From an uncultured Alphaproteobacteria bacterium (GTDB taxonomy: Bacteria; Pseudomonadota; Alphaproteobacteria; RF32; CAG-239): a DNA stretch of 64,000 nt. The stretch covers positions 1 to 64,000 of the forward strand of contig CALXWH010000005.1 of assembly GCA_944392315.1 (NCBI GenBank), read 5' to 3'. The notes under the pieces were generated by a model. The model did not search any database and was not told the DNA's origin. It saw only the letters and a program-made list of their open reading frames with translations. Made by a program: the position numbers and the translations under genes. The first letter of the stretch is position 1. The number at the start of each line of letters is the position of its first letter. Shown piece by piece: positions 9,250 through 18,403 of this stretch.

Positions 9250-11897
9250 TATGATTTCATGACCTCATAAACTTTTTGAGTTAAATCGCTTAAACTAAAC
9301 GGTTTAGGGATGAAAGATAAATTATCTACATCATTGAATTCGCCCTTTAAGATATCTTCAGAATAGCCGGAAGCTAAAATGATTTTGATATCTGGCAACA
9401 TTTCCAGTACTTGTTTGGATAGCTCAATACCGTTTTGACCGGGCATAACCATATCTGTTATCAGCAATTGGAAATTCTTGTCATGCTCTAGTGTTTCAAG
9501 CGCATTTTCGGCTGAGCTGCAGCCTACAACGTCATAGCCTTTTTTGCGGAGAGCGCGTAAGGCAAAAGTGCGGACGGAGTTTTCATCATCAACAAACAAT
9601 ATTCTGGTGTTTTCTATGTCTTCTGGATTTTGATTTGGATCTTCCACTGCCGATAAATTAAGTCCTAAGATGACTTTTTCATTATCTTTTTGTGGAGATG
9701 GGATGGCTGATGGGGTTAAAACAGCGCGACCTCTTTTATCGTTTAAAACTCTACGAGCTGTTGTGTCGTCTTCCTTCTTTGCAACTGTCTCAGCGGCATA
9801 TGCTGGTAAATAAATAGAAAAAGTTGTACCGACGTTTATGGTGCTTTTGACTTTGATGAAACCTTCCATCTGACGGACAATACCATAAACTGTTGCTAAA
9901 CCAAGTCCTGTTCCGGAACCAACAACATTTTGTTTGGTTGAGAAAAACGGTTCAAATATACGGGATAGATTTTCAAGAGGAATACCACAGCCTGTGTCTG
10001 TTACATCCATACGAATAAAACTGCCGCTTTCTATCGTCTCGGCACCAAAATGGTAGGGCTCTAGTAAAGTTTCTTTTTGGGTTGAAATAGTCAGAGTTCC
10101 TTTTTTATTCATCGCGTCTTTGGCGTTTACACAGAGATTGAGCACAACTTGTAGGAATTGTACTTTGTCTACTTTAATATAGTCCAAGTTCTCTCCATGA
10201 CGGAAGCGTAAATCAATCTGTTCTCCAACAGTTCTTTTTAGAAGAGGGGTGTAATTTACGAGAATATCCGTAATATTGCTTAGCTCCGGTTGTAGAGGTT
10301 GTTTACGAGAAAATTGCAATAATTGTTTTACTAATTCTGCGGCGCAATTGGCATTTTGTTTGATTTGGATGATGTCGGCAAATGAGGAATCGCCAATTTT
10401 GTGCTTTTGGAGAAGTAAATCGCAAAAACCAATCATCGCGGTCAGCAAATTGTTGAAGTCGTGTGCAATACCTCCGGCAAGTTGCCCCATGGCTTGCATC
10501 TTTTGTGCTTGGGCAAATTGTGTTTCTAGATTTTTTTGTTCGGTTGCATCAATGCAGAATAAGACAATACCTTTGATGTTTTCTTTAGTTTGTATCGGGG
10601 ATGAAAATAGCGGGCATATATAAATGCGGAGTATTTTATTTTTGTTTTTTCCTTTTAAGTTCAAATCAAAATAGGCTGGTTGCAGCTTTTCGGTTTCTGA
10701 TAAAAAGGTTGCAAGTTGCTTTTTGATTTTATTAATGCTCTCATCATCCAAGTAATTTGAAAGGTAGTTATCTAAAAGCTGAGAGGAGGAAGATACGCCC
10801 AGTATCTCTGTAAATTTTTGATTAATACGCTTGATGACTAAATCTGTATCTAACAACATCATGCCAAAAGGGGAAAAATTAAACACACTATTGGCCTCTG
10901 AAGTGATTTCTTCATAGGATAGTTTTAAACTTGTATCTGTTGGGATATTTCCAATTACAGCACCTCTTGTTTGTTCTTCATCGCCTTGTTTGAAGCGGTC
11001 TACTTTGACGAGATATTCATGGGTGGTGTTGTTTGCATCTTTTATGTAAGTTGTATATTGTGTGCAAGCATTGTTTAGGTGTTGTTCACCCTCGCTGCTG
11101 ATAGGGAGAAATTCCGTTATTTCTTTTCCTAATAAATTTTCTTTTTCTATATTTAAAATGCGGCTCAAAGTGCGGTTGACATATTCTATCTTACCTTTTG
11201 AATTCAAAATATATAGTCCTAAAGGCATAAAATTTAAAAAGTTGTAAAAAGCACGGCGTTCTTCTTGAAAAATATTATCTATGGTCTTTTCTGAGGTTAT
11301 ATTTTCCAGACTCCACAACAGATAAATATTATATTTTAAGTCAAACTTGCTGGCATCATCAACATCATTGATTTGATTTAAGCTAATCGGACGTATACTT
11401 ACACGATACCATTCTTCACCGGAGAAAATTGCCGTTGTGTTAAATTTGAGCGCGATTTCCAAAGAGTCTTCTTTTAAATGTTCGGCTGAGGCTTTTAATT
11501 GTTTTAGTCGCTGAATGTTACTCTCACTCTTTACAATATGATTTTCTAAAAATTTTAGGATGTCGTCTCCTTTTAAGAAGTCTTTGGCCAGTTCATTTTG
11601 TAAAATCGTTTTTCCGGCTGCATTTACTATGGTATAACACGTTTTTTTGTTTTTCAAAATCTCATTGGCCAGTCCGCCATATAAAATGGCTGTTTCTCCA
11701 GACTGCAAAATGGTTATGGTGATATAGATGCTTAGGATAATGAAAAAGAAGACGAACAAAATAATCGGCCGTAGAAATGTGGGATAGGCAAATAAAATGC
11801 CTATGCTGACAACGGTTGCTGTCAGCATAAACACGAGCAGTAATAACCGCTCTTCCAATATCTTATCAGGACGAATATTTTGGTCGTTCTTAAACAT
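9249..11897 (-). CDS. cckA: Hybrid sensor histidine kinase CckA
   Basis: 882 residues: two membrane segments (about 18-65), PAS-like regions (about 85-190, 220-330 and 335-455), a DHp domain with GGIAHDFNNLL (phospho-acceptor His479), an HATPase with N-box NLCVNAKDAM, DTGCGIP and GSGTGLGLATVYGIV, and a C-terminal receiver with Asp815 in LLITDMVMPG and a KPF motif. This is the architecture of the alphaproteobacterial CckA, which feeds phosphate through ChpT to CtrA. ChpT and CtrA are not in the window. It is co-directional with pgm upstream (24-base gap) and hda downstream. Confidence 0.92.
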   Translation of the reverse strand: MFKNDQNIRPDKILEERLLLLVFMLTATVVSIGILFAYPTFLRPIILFVFFFIILSIYITITILQSGETAILYGGLANEILKNKKTCYTIVNAAGKTILQNELAKDFLKGDDILKFLENHIVKSESNIQRLKQLKASAEHLKEDSLEIALKFNTTAIFSGEEWYRVSIRPISLNQINDVDDASKFDLKYNIYLLWSLENITSEKTIDNIFQEERRAFYNFLNFMPLGLYILNSKGKIEYVNRTLSRILNIEKENLLGKEITEFLPISSEGEQHLNNACTQYTTYIKDANNTTHEYLVKVDRFKQGDEEQTRGAVIGNIPTDTSLKLSYEEITSEANSVFNFSPFGMMLLDTDLVIKRINQKFTEILGVSSSSQLLDNYLSNYLDDESINKIKKQLATFLSETEKLQPAYFDLNLKGKNKNKILRIYICPLFSSPIQTKENIKGIVLFCIDATEQKNLETQFAQAQKMQAMGQLAGGIAHDFNNLLTAMIGFCDLLLQKHKIGDSSFADIIQIKQNANCAAELVKQLLQFSRKQPLQPELSNITDILVNYTPLLKRTVGEQIDLRFRHGENLDYIKVDKVQFLQVVLNLCVNAKDAMNKKGTLTISTQKETLLEPYHFGAETIESGSFIRMDVTDTGCGIPLENLSRIFEPFFSTKQNVVGSGTGLGLATVYGIVRQMEGFIKVKSTINVGTTFSIYLPAYAAETVAKKEDDTTARRVLNDKRGRAVLTPSAIPSPQKDNEKVILGLNLSAVEDPNQNPEDIENTRILFVDDENSVRTFALRALRKKGYDVVGCSSAENALETLEHDKNFQLLITDMVMPGQNGIELSKQVLEMLPDIKIILASGYSEDILKGEFNDVDNLSFIPKPFSLSDLTQKVYEVMKS

Positions 11898-11921
11898 TAT
11901 AGACCCTCAATATAAGTTTAA

Positions 11922-13541
11922 TCAGGTGATAATATCCGGTTGTTCTTTGCCTGTTAAGGCGGTTACGTTAGAGATTTCTCTTGATACCGCGCACAGTTCT
12001 TGCAACATTTTGTTAGGATCTTCATCAATGTCGCCTGTAACATATCTTTCTATATATGTTCTCAGTGTCGCGCCGTTGGTGCCGGTACCGGACAGGCGGT
12101 ATACAATGCGGGAACCATCGGTAAAGTGAACAATTAAACCGTTTTGTGTGGAAGTGTTATCAACCGGATCATTGTAAACAAATGGATATGCGGTGGAAAC
12201 CGTGAACCTTCCAAATTGTTTATTGGAAAGCTGAGGTAATCTTTGCTCCAATTCTGACATCAGTTTATCAGCTACACTTTGTTCAATACCTTCAAAGTCG
12301 TTTCTTAAGAAATAACTGCGGCCGTATTTTTGCCAGTGTTCCAAGGCAATTTGTTTAACGGTTTTGTGCGTGGCGGCAATGATGCTCAACCAGAACAATA
12401 CCGCCCAAATGCCATCTTTTTCACGGATATGTGCAGCGCCGGTGCCGAAACTTTCTTCTCCGCAGAATGTTATACGCTTTGAATCCATCAAATTTACAAA
12501 ATATTTCCATCCGGTTGGAACTTCATAAAAACCGATTTTTAAGGTGTCGGCAACTCTTTTGACTGCCATGGATGTTGCTGCAGATTTGGCTACGCCGTAA
12601 ATACCATCTTTGTAAGCTGGTATTAAACGATAGTTATCTGTTAAAATAGCTAAACTGTCACTGGGGCAGATGAAGAAATGGGAGCCGAGAATCATATTTC
12701 TGTCTCCATCTCCATCATTGGCAGCGGAAAAATCAGGTGCATTGTCTGAGTACATTAAATCTACAAGGGTTTTGGCATAGATTAGATTTGGATCCGGATG
12801 AAGTCCGCCAAAATCTTCTTTTGGGGTAGCATTAAGAACGCTTCCTTGCGGGGCGCCTAGAATTTCTTCAAAAATCCTTTTAGCATAGGGCCCTGTAACA
12901 CCGTTCATTGCGTCAAAAACAAATCTAAATTCTGAAGTCAATAATGAGTGAAGCTGGTTGAAGTCAAAAATGCCTTCCATCATCTTTATATAATCGGTAT
13001 ATGGATCAATAACTTCTATTTCTGTTTCTTCGCAATGGAAAACACCAAGGTGGGATAAATCTAAATCCGGAGAATCGGATATCTTGTATTCTTTTATTTT
13101 TAAGGTTTGTTCTAAAATAGCTTGACTTTCGTGTGGTTGGCATTGGCCTCCGGTGGATGTGGAATATTTTAGGCCGAAATCTCCGTTTATACCGCCCGGG
13201 TTATGCGAAGCTGTTAAAATCAATCCTCCGTCCAACTTGTTTTTTAGAATAATGCAAGAGCCCGCTGGCGTGGAAACTAAGCCGTTTTGACCAATGTAAA
13301 GTTTTTTTACATGGTTGGCGGCCGCAATCTTTATAATTTTTTGTATGGCTGTTTTATTGAAATAACGTCCATCTCCGCCGACTAAAAACGATTTTTCTTC
13401 TAAATTTGGAATCGTATTGAAAATGCTTTGCAGAAAGTTTTCAATGTAGTTGGGCTGCATCGCTATGGCGATTTTTTTTCTTAATCCGGCAGTGCCCATT
13501 TTTTGGTCGGTGTAAGGATTTGTTGCTATTGTTTCTATCAT
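11922..13541 (-). CDS. pgm: Phosphoglucomutase (alpha-D-glucose phosphate-specific)
   Basis: 539 residues, the size of the Pgm/GlgM family. It has the active-site serine loop LTASHNPGG, the metal loop DGDGDRNMI, the sugar-binding GEESFG loop and the C-terminal RLSGTGTNGATLR phosphate-binding loop. It interconverts glucose-1-phosphate and glucose-6-phosphate and so feeds UDP-glucose, which ugd (48.6 kb) and the Gtr cluster (57-63 kb) could use. The gap to cckA is 24 bases, suggesting one message. Confidence 0.96.
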   Translation of the reverse strand: MIETIATNPYTDQKMGTAGLRKKIAIAMQPNYIENFLQSIFNTIPNLEEKSFLVGGDGRYFNKTAIQKIIKIAAANHVKKLYIGQNGLVSTPAGSCIILKNKLDGGLILTASHNPGGINGDFGLKYSTSTGGQCQPHESQAILEQTLKIKEYKISDSPDLDLSHLGVFHCEETEIEVIDPYTDYIKMMEGIFDFNQLHSLLTSEFRFVFDAMNGVTGPYAKRIFEEILGAPQGSVLNATPKEDFGGLHPDPNLIYAKTLVDLMYSDNAPDFSAANDGDGDRNMILGSHFFICPSDSLAILTDNYRLIPAYKDGIYGVAKSAATSMAVKRVADTLKIGFYEVPTGWKYFVNLMDSKRITFCGEESFGTGAAHIREKDGIWAVLFWLSIIAATHKTVKQIALEHWQKYGRSYFLRNDFEGIEQSVADKLMSELEQRLPQLSNKQFGRFTVSTAYPFVYNDPVDNTSTQNGLIVHFTDGSRIVYRLSGTGTNGATLRTYIERYVTGDIDEDPNKMLQELCAVSREISNVTALTGKEQPDIIT

Positions 13542-13619
13542 TTGTGTCCCTTATGAATAAATGTTAAAAACTTTTATTGCCACATTAGAATAAAATGCTT
13601 GGCTTGTAAAGATTATTTA

Positions 13620-14288
13620 TTAGCTAAAGATAAATTCTGCAAGTTTGGTGATTTCTCTTTTGGCGCAAATATCTTCATATGTCAGCGTTTTTTCCAGTGA
13701 AGGCATTGTTCGGTCTTGTGCAGAAATGCCTGAAGTCGTGTTTTGATAGGCAAAACGAAAATTTAGCGGCGGCGGCGTTCTAAAACCGTATAGTCTTGAT
13801 TTCTTGCTTAACTCTTCATAGGTTTCCAGCTTTGTTGTCGGGTAAAGATTGTTTTGGCAGACTATCCAATTTAGGCTGTGGTTGTGTTTTGCTGCAATTT
13901 TCTTTTTTAATTCCCAGACGTTATTAATATAGGTTAGATTGTTTTGAAAATCTTTCGCAGTATTCTTGTTATGTTTTAACACGGTAATGTAAGTTGAGGC
14001 TTGCTCTGCCAAAATGTCTTCCCAGTTAGATTCAGGAATTATGACAGCATCGTAAAAATGTGCTTTCTCTAGAAATTCTTCTCGGCTTAATATATCCGGA
14101 GAAAGTAGTTCTGGGTGCTTTTGACGGCGTGTTTCTATTATTGCCTTAAGTTTTGAATCTGGCTTTAGCAAAAGTGCGGTCTTTTGCTGATTATAGAGTA
14201 AAATTAAAGCCAACTCAAAACATAGTGTTTTGCGTCCAGAACCCTTTTCGCCATCTATAATTATAATGTGAGGGCTATTTTCTGACAT
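13620..14288 (-). CDS. mipZ: MipZ-like ParA/MinD-family ATPase (divergent)
   Basis: 222 residues. The N-terminus IIIIDGEKGSGRKTLCFELA is a deviant ParA Walker A: both the signature Lys (EKG) and the P-loop Lys (RKT) are present, but one glycine is Arg. The later SLNWIVCQNNLYPTTKLE and YGFRTPPPLNFRFAYQN segments resemble the MipZ W-I-V-x-x-N-R-L and C-terminal blocks. MipZ forms a gradient from ParB at the origin and blocks FtsZ near the poles. It is shorter than Caulobacter MipZ (about 280 aa). It lies 6 bases after the carboxypeptidase gene. A generic ParA-like ATPase is the alternative. Confidence 0.65.
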   Translation of the reverse strand: MSENSPHIIIIDGEKGSGRKTLCFELALILLYNQQKTALLLKPDSKLKAIIETRRQKHPELLSPDILSREEFLEKAHFYDAVIIPESNWEDILAEQASTYITVLKHNKNTAKDFQNNLTYINNVWELKKKIAAKHNHSLNWIVCQNNLYPTTKLETYEELSKKSRLYGFRTPPPLNFRFAYQNTTSGISAQDRTMPSLEKTLTYEDICAKREITKLAEFIFS

Positions 14289-14294
14289 AATATA

Positions 14295-15236
14295 TTAGCG
14301 ATGGTATTTGTTTTGGGTGTGATGATTGTAAGCTGTTTGTGTCTTGTTGCCGCGAAGCGAACTGTTAATAGCACTCTTTAATTCAGCAGTGTTAATTCTT
14401 TCCGGATTTTGTTTCATATAATTCAGAGAAATCTCCATCATCTTGGATACGTTTTCATCACGCTCTTTTACTTTTTTGTGGCCTAGCGTAACAGCGATTA
14501 CTCTGTAGTTGCCTTGTTGGGCTGAGGTTAGAATATTAAACCCGGAAGCTGCAGTGTAACCTGTCTTCATACCATCTGTCCCAAGCGAATCGTTTAATAA
14601 GTAATTATGTGTTTTGTATGTGATGCCGTTGTATTGAAATTGGTTTAGTGAGAACAGGTGATAGTATTGTGGGAAGTGATGGTACATTGCCGCACCTAAA
14701 ATAGCTAAGTCTTTGGCAGTTGTTTTTTGTGCTGAATTAGGAAGACCGGATGCATTCTTAAATGTTGTGCGATACATCCCGAGTTGACGGGCGGTTTGAG
14801 TCATTAATTTTGCAAATTCAGCTTCTGATGGACTTAAGGCTTCTGCTAAAACAGTGGCGCAGTCATTTGCAGATTTGACAATTAAGGCTTGGATAAGAGT
14901 TTTTACATCAATATAAGAACCGGCGGGCATCCCAAGTTTTGAAGGGGAGCGAGAGGAGGCCGTGGCGGATACTTTTAATTTGTCGGTTAATTTTAATTTT
15001 CCGGTTTCCAACGCATTGAAAGTTATATATAGAGTCATTAATTTGGTTAAAGAGGCTGGATAGCGTAATTCTTCTGCCTTATCTGCATACAAGATGTTGC
15101 CGCTCTTGGCGTCTATCACAATGGAAGATGTGCCATTTGCAGCATTTGATGCCGTGGTTGTATAGCTTAAACAAAATAAAGCCAAACAGAAGATTTTTAA
15201 TGCTTTCATTTTCTCTTGAATCCTTTCCCTAATCAT
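14295..15236 (-). CDS. D-alanyl-D-alanine carboxypeptidase (S11 family, DacA/DacF-like)
   Basis: 313 residues with a signal peptide (about 1-32) and the three penicillin-binding motifs: SxxK in YPASLTKLMTLY, SxN in KSANDCATVLAE, and KTG in GMKTGYTAASG. It should trim the terminal D-Ala of peptidoglycan side chains in the periplasm. It ends with a basic Q/N/H-rich tail where PBP5 has a beta domain and amphipathic anchor, so it is a short form. It is 6 bases upstream of the mipZ-like gene, linking wall trimming to division. Confidence 0.93.
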   Translation of the reverse strand: MIRERIQEKMKALKIFCLALFCLSYTTTASNAANGTSSIVIDAKSGNILYADKAEELRYPASLTKLMTLYITFNALETGKLKLTDKLKVSATASSRSPSKLGMPAGSYIDVKTLIQALIVKSANDCATVLAEALSPSEAEFAKLMTQTARQLGMYRTTFKNASGLPNSAQKTTAKDLAILGAAMYHHFPQYYHLFSLNQFQYNGITYKTHNYLLNDSLGTDGMKTGYTAASGFNILTSAQQGNYRVIAVTLGHKKVKERDENVSKMMEISLNYMKQNPERINTAELKSAINSSLRGNKTQTAYNHHTQNKYHR

Positions 15237-15319
15237 GTAATGACGTATAATAAACTTTAAAAAGAAAATAAATTGTTAATTTTGGTTTGTTCACCAATAA
15301 AAAAATTATATTTTTTCAC

Positions 15320-15348
15320 TTGACTTTATAAATATTTATCTGTAAAAA
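15320..15348 (+). promoter_or_regulatory. Putative promoter of tRNA-His
   Basis: TTGACT (15320-15325), 17 bases, then TAAAAA (15343-15348), about 12 bases before the tRNA 5' end. The -35 is good and the -10 weak. Confidence 0.42.
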
Positions 15349-15360
15349 CTCTTGAACAAT

Positions 15361-15437
15361 GGCGGACGTAGCTCAGTTGGTAGAGCCCCGGTTTGTGGTA
15401 CCGGTTGTCGTGAGTTCGAGCCTCATCGTCCGCCCCA
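15361..15437 (+). tRNA. trnH: tRNA-His (GTG anticodon) with encoded G-1, C73 and CCA
   Basis: A full cloverleaf. G-1 is at 15361, the acceptor is GCGGACG/CGTCCGC (15362-15368/15427-15433), the D arm is GCTC/GAGC and the anticodon stem is CCGGT/ACCGG with loop TTGTGGT, giving GTG. C73 is 15434 and CCA is encoded at 15435-15437. The G-1:C73 pair is the ancestral HisRS identity element, which the Rhizobiales/Rhodobacterales/Caulobacterales group has lost. Confidence 0.97.
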
Positions 15438-15443
15438 GATTGT

Positions 15444-15474
15444 AAAAGAGCACTTTAATTAGTGCTCTTTTTTT
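15444..15474 (+). terminator. Terminator of tRNA-His
   Basis: AAAAGAGCACT (15444-15454), loop TTAATT and AGTGCTCTTTT (15461-15471), followed by more T. The stem is a perfect 11 bp. Confidence 0.87.
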
Positions 15475-15523
15475 AATTAGTGCTTCTTTTATCTTTTCTC
15501 AGATTTGTTTTCGGTAATTTTAC

Positions 15524-15979
15524 CTAAAAAGCCGGATAATTGGTTATTTCCGGTTGCAAATTAGGCTGGACGGCAGAGCTTATGTCTTGTAGGGGTATTG
15601 ATTGTACATCAATCAGTCTGTTTCCGGATTGATAAATCGTGTTTTCAATTTGATTTTTGTAATCTAGAGGGTTCATGTCTGTCGGATTTACTTCTGATGA
15701 TTGGCTTACGAGTGGTATGGGGTTGTTTGAAATTGTTGATTGAGGTGGCACAGATGAAGGTGAGGTATTTAATTGGGGAGTTATGTCGGGTTGTTCCTTA
15801 AAATTATTTGAGGGTTGTTCGGCTGAGGCTGGTAATCCAAATGGATCATTGGCTGATTGCGGTTGTTCCACGATAATTTCATTTCTGCCTCCTGCTGGTG
15901 TTGCAGCAGAGCCTATTATTTCCGTCGGGGCATCGGGAGCAGAGGTTAGGATAATTGAAGATATGATTAAAGATAGCAT
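15524..15979 (-). CDS. Hypothetical Pro/Gln/Asn/Ser-rich exported protein
   Basis: 151 residues. The start is supported by AGGAG (15986-15990), six bases before the ATG. The first 14 residues are a short hydrophobic segment; the rest is low-complexity and rich in P, Q, S and N with no repeats I can align, ending NQIENTIYQSGNRLIDVQS and beyond. The composition suggests a disordered exported or surface protein. I recognise no family. It ends next to the tRNA-His terminator and starts from the region divergent to the ribosomal cluster. Confidence 0.6.
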   Translation of the reverse strand: MLSLIISSIILTSAPDAPTEIIGSAATPAGGRNEIIVEQPQSANDPFGLPASAEQPSNNFKEQPDITPQLNTSPSSVPPQSTISNNPIPLVSQSSEVNPTDMNPLDYKNQIENTIYQSGNRLIDVQSIPLQDISSAVQPNLQPEITNYPAF

Positions 15980-16350
15980 TTTTTACTCCTTTTTTTATTT
16001 AGGTAATTCTTATTTTTATTTTTTGAAGAGGGTAAAAATGTTTAAAATTTAATGTAAAAACGTAAAAATCTACTTTTTGTCTAAATCTTTTTAAGTTGAA
16101 TCTTTCTAAGGTGTTTTAAAAGATAAAAAATGTGATTTTTTTTGATTTTTTGTGCATTTTTTTGTTGCAAATTTAAAATTTAAATGTTACAAAGGCAACG
16201 CAACAAATGTTAAGGAAGTGTTAACTTTCTTGCGAATCAAATATAACCCATAATGCAGATTGGTTGTTGCGAATATCTGCAGTAATTTTTGTAAATGGCA
16301 AGTTCCCATTGTGGAGATATTTGCCATTTAGTTATAGGAAAAGTGTTAAA
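15980..16350 (+). promoter_or_regulatory. Leader and promoter region of the S10 cluster (no gene)
   Basis: 370 very AT-rich bases with no convincing ORF. An 8-bp inverted repeat TTTGTTGC/GCAACAAA lies at 16161-16168/16200-16207. TTAACT (16221-16226) with TATAAC (16242-16247) is a possible but short-spaced promoter. A 9-bp hairpin, AAATGGCAA/TTGCCATTT (16293-16301/16321-16329), ends 7 bases before the rpsJ Shine-Dalgarno and could be an autoregulatory leader. The minus strand carries the start of the 15979 gene. Confidence 0.45.
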
Positions 16351-16662
16351 ATGATGGATACACAAAACATAAGAATCCGCCTCAAGGCTTTTGACCATCG
16401 CTTGCTTGATTTGTCAACCAAAGAGATTGTTCATACAGCTAAAAGAACCGGGGCAAATGTTAGAGGACCTATTCCTCTTCCAACTAAAATTGAGAAGTTT
16501 ACGGTTAACCGTTCTCCTCACGTAGATAAGAAATCACGTGAACAGTTTGAAATCCGTACTCACAAGAGACTTCTTGATATTGTAGATCCTACTCCTCAAA
16601 CCGTTGATGCCTTGATGAAATTGGACTTGGCTGCCGGTGTGAATGTAGAAATTAAGTTATAA
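16351..16662 (+). CDS. rpsJ: 30S ribosomal protein S10
   Basis: 103 residues from the ATG at 16351 (or 102 from the ATG at 16354, giving the usual [16 protein letters not shown]). AGGAAAA lies 10 bases upstream. A longer frame opens with TTG at 16264, but it runs through the leader hairpin and would add 29 unconserved residues. [20 protein letters not shown] is the conserved loop. It is the first gene of the cluster; rpsL, rpsG, fusA and tuf are not upstream. Confidence 0.98.
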   Translation: MMDTQNIRIRLKAFDHRLLDLSTKEIVHTAKRTGANVRGPIPLPTKIEKFTVNRSPHVDKKSREQFEIRTHKRLLDIVDPTPQTVDALMKLDLAAGVNVEIKL

Positions 16663-16719
16663 TTTTAATGTTGGTTTTTGAAAGATAAAATCAACCTATT
16701 GAAAAAGGAAAAAATAATA

Positions 16720-17445
16720 ATGCGTACTGGTCTAATCGCAAAAAAACTTGGAATGACTAGAATTTTTGAAGCTGACGGAACACACGTTCCTGTAACAGTT
16801 TTGGCTGTTGAAGGCTTGAAAGTTATCAATGTCAGAACAAATGAAAAAGACGGTTACAGTGCTGTTCAACTTGGAACAGGTGCTGTAAAGGCTAAGAATT
16901 TATCTAAGCCGTTAAAAGGATATTTCGCTAAGGCTAATGTTGAGCCTAAAAAGAAAATGGCTGAATTCAGAGTTTCTGAAGATTGCCTTTTGTCTGTTGG
17001 CGATGAGTTGTCTGCTGAACACTTTGTACCGGGACAATATGTTGATGTTTGCGCGACTTCTATCGGTAAAGGTTTTGCCGGTGTTATGAAGCGCCACAAC
17101 TTTGCCGGTCTTGAGGCTTCTCACGGTGTGTCTTTGTCTCACCGTTCTCATGGTTCAACTGGACAAAGACAAGATCCAGGTAAGGTATTTAAAGGTAAAA
17201 AGATGGCCGGACATATGGGTGATGAACGCGTAACTGTTCAAAATCTTAAAGTTGTGGCTATTGATGCAAACCGTGGTTTGATTATGGTTAAAGGTGGCGT
17301 TCCTGGCGGTGAAAATGCTTGGGTTCGTGTTACTGACGCTCTTAAGAAAACTGCAGATGTTAAATTGCCGATGCCTGCTGGTTTGAAAAAGGTTGATGAA
17401 CCTGTTGCAGTTAAAGCTGAAGAAACAGCAGCTGATAATGCATAA
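16720..17445 (+). CDS. rplC: 50S ribosomal protein L3
   Basis: 241 residues from the ATG at 16720 ([16 protein letters not shown]), with AAAGGAAA about 10 bases upstream. An in-frame start at 16678 is unlikely because it adds 14 lysine-rich residues. The [20 protein letters not shown] segment marks the Gln that is methylated in E. coli L3. An alanine/glutamate-rich tail (about 30 residues) follows the L3 core, as in many alphaproteobacteria. Confidence 0.98.
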   Translation: MRTGLIAKKLGMTRIFEADGTHVPVTVLAVEGLKVINVRTNEKDGYSAVQLGTGAVKAKNLSKPLKGYFAKANVEPKKKMAEFRVSEDCLLSVGDELSAEHFVPGQYVDVCATSIGKGFAGVMKRHNFAGLEASHGVSLSHRSHGSTGQRQDPGKVFKGKKMAGHMGDERVTVQNLKVVAIDANRGLIMVKGGVPGGENAWVRVTDALKKTADVKLPMPAGLKKVDEPVAVKAEETAADNA

Positions 17446-17466
17446 AGAGTTTAAGGAATTTTGAAT

Positions 17467-18087
17467 ATGAAACAGGACATCTTAAATTTAAATAATGAAA
17501 ACGTTGGCAGCATTGAGCTTAACGATGCTATCTTTGGCGTAGAAGTTCGTGCCGATGTTTTACACCGCGTTGTTAATTGGCAGCTCGCTATGCGCCAATG
17601 CGGTAATCACCAGACTAAAGGCCGTTCTGATGTTGCTTTGACTCCTGCTAAACCTTTTAAACAAAAAGGTTCTGGTAATGCTCGTCAAGGTAGCCGTAAA
17701 GGAACTCAATTTAGAAAAGGTGGTATTGTATTTGGACCGGTTGTAAGAGATCACTCTCACGACTTGACCAAAAAGTTCAGAAAATTAGGTCTGAAAACAG
17801 CTCTTTCGGCTAAAGCCAAAGAGGGTAATCTTATCATTATTGACGAAGCAAAGCTTTCAAATCCTAAGACGAAAGATTTACTCGCTAAATTGAACGCTTG
17901 CGGTTTGAAAAACTGCTTGTTTATAGATGGTAAGGAAGTTGATGTTAATTTCGCATTGGCTAGCCGCAATATTGTTGGTGTAGATGTTTTGCCGACAATT
18001 GGTGCCAATGTATACGATATTTTGAGAAAAGAGAAGTTAGTATTGACTAAAGAGGCCGTTGCTTGCTTGGAGGAAAGATTACAATGA
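17467..18087 (+). CDS. rplD: 50S ribosomal protein L4
   Basis: 206 residues from the ATG at 17467, with AAGGAA upstream. The extended loop region ([37 protein letters not shown]) lines the exit tunnel. In gammaproteobacteria L4 represses the S10 operon by binding the leader; whether that holds for the hairpin at 16293-16329 is unknown. The stop overlaps the rplW start (ATGA at 18084-18087). Confidence 0.98.
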   Translation: MKQDILNLNNENVGSIELNDAIFGVEVRADVLHRVVNWQLAMRQCGNHQTKGRSDVALTPAKPFKQKGSGNARQGSRKGTQFRKGGIVFGPVVRDHSHDLTKKFRKLGLKTALSAKAKEGNLIIIDEAKLSNPKTKDLLAKLNACGLKNCLFIDGKEVDVNFALASRNIVGVDVLPTIGANVYDILRKEKLVLTKEAVACLEERLQ

Positions 18088-18401
18088 AAAAATCAAATAA
18101 CACAAACAATGTAACTGCAGCTATGTATGATACATTACTTCGTCCGGTAATTACTGAGAAGTCTATGATGTCTTCCGAAAATGGCAAAGTTGTCTTTATG
18201 GTTCCTTTGTCTGCAACGAAAGAAAGCGTTAAAGCAGCTGTTGAAGCTATCTTTAATGTTAAGGTAAATAAAGTAAATACCGTTAAACAAGCCGGTAAGG
18301 TAAAACGCTTTAGAGGTTATGAGGGCGTTCGCTCTGATTATAAAAAGGCAGTTGTTACTCTTGCCGAAGGTCAAAATATTGATGTTACAGCAGGAATTTA
18401 G
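18084..18401 (+). CDS. rplW: 50S ribosomal protein L23
   Basis: 105 residues from the ATG at 18084, with GGAGGAAAG upstream inside rplD. It contains [12 protein letters not shown] and the C-terminal [19 protein letters not shown]. It forms the docking site for SRP and trigger factor at the tunnel exit. The N-terminus has about 16 extra Asn/Thr-rich residues. Confidence 0.97.
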   Translation: MKKSNNTNNVTAAMYDTLLRPVITEKSMMSSENGKVVFMVPLSATKESVKAAVEAIFNVKVNKVNTVKQAGKVKRFRGYEGVRSDYKKAVVTLAEGQNIDVTAGI

Positions 18402-18403
18402 TC

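Noticed and set aside
16264..16350. N-terminal extension of S10 from a TTG start
   Set aside because: It reads through the leader hairpin, has no Shine-Dalgarno, and S10 normally begins at MDTQN/MESQN.
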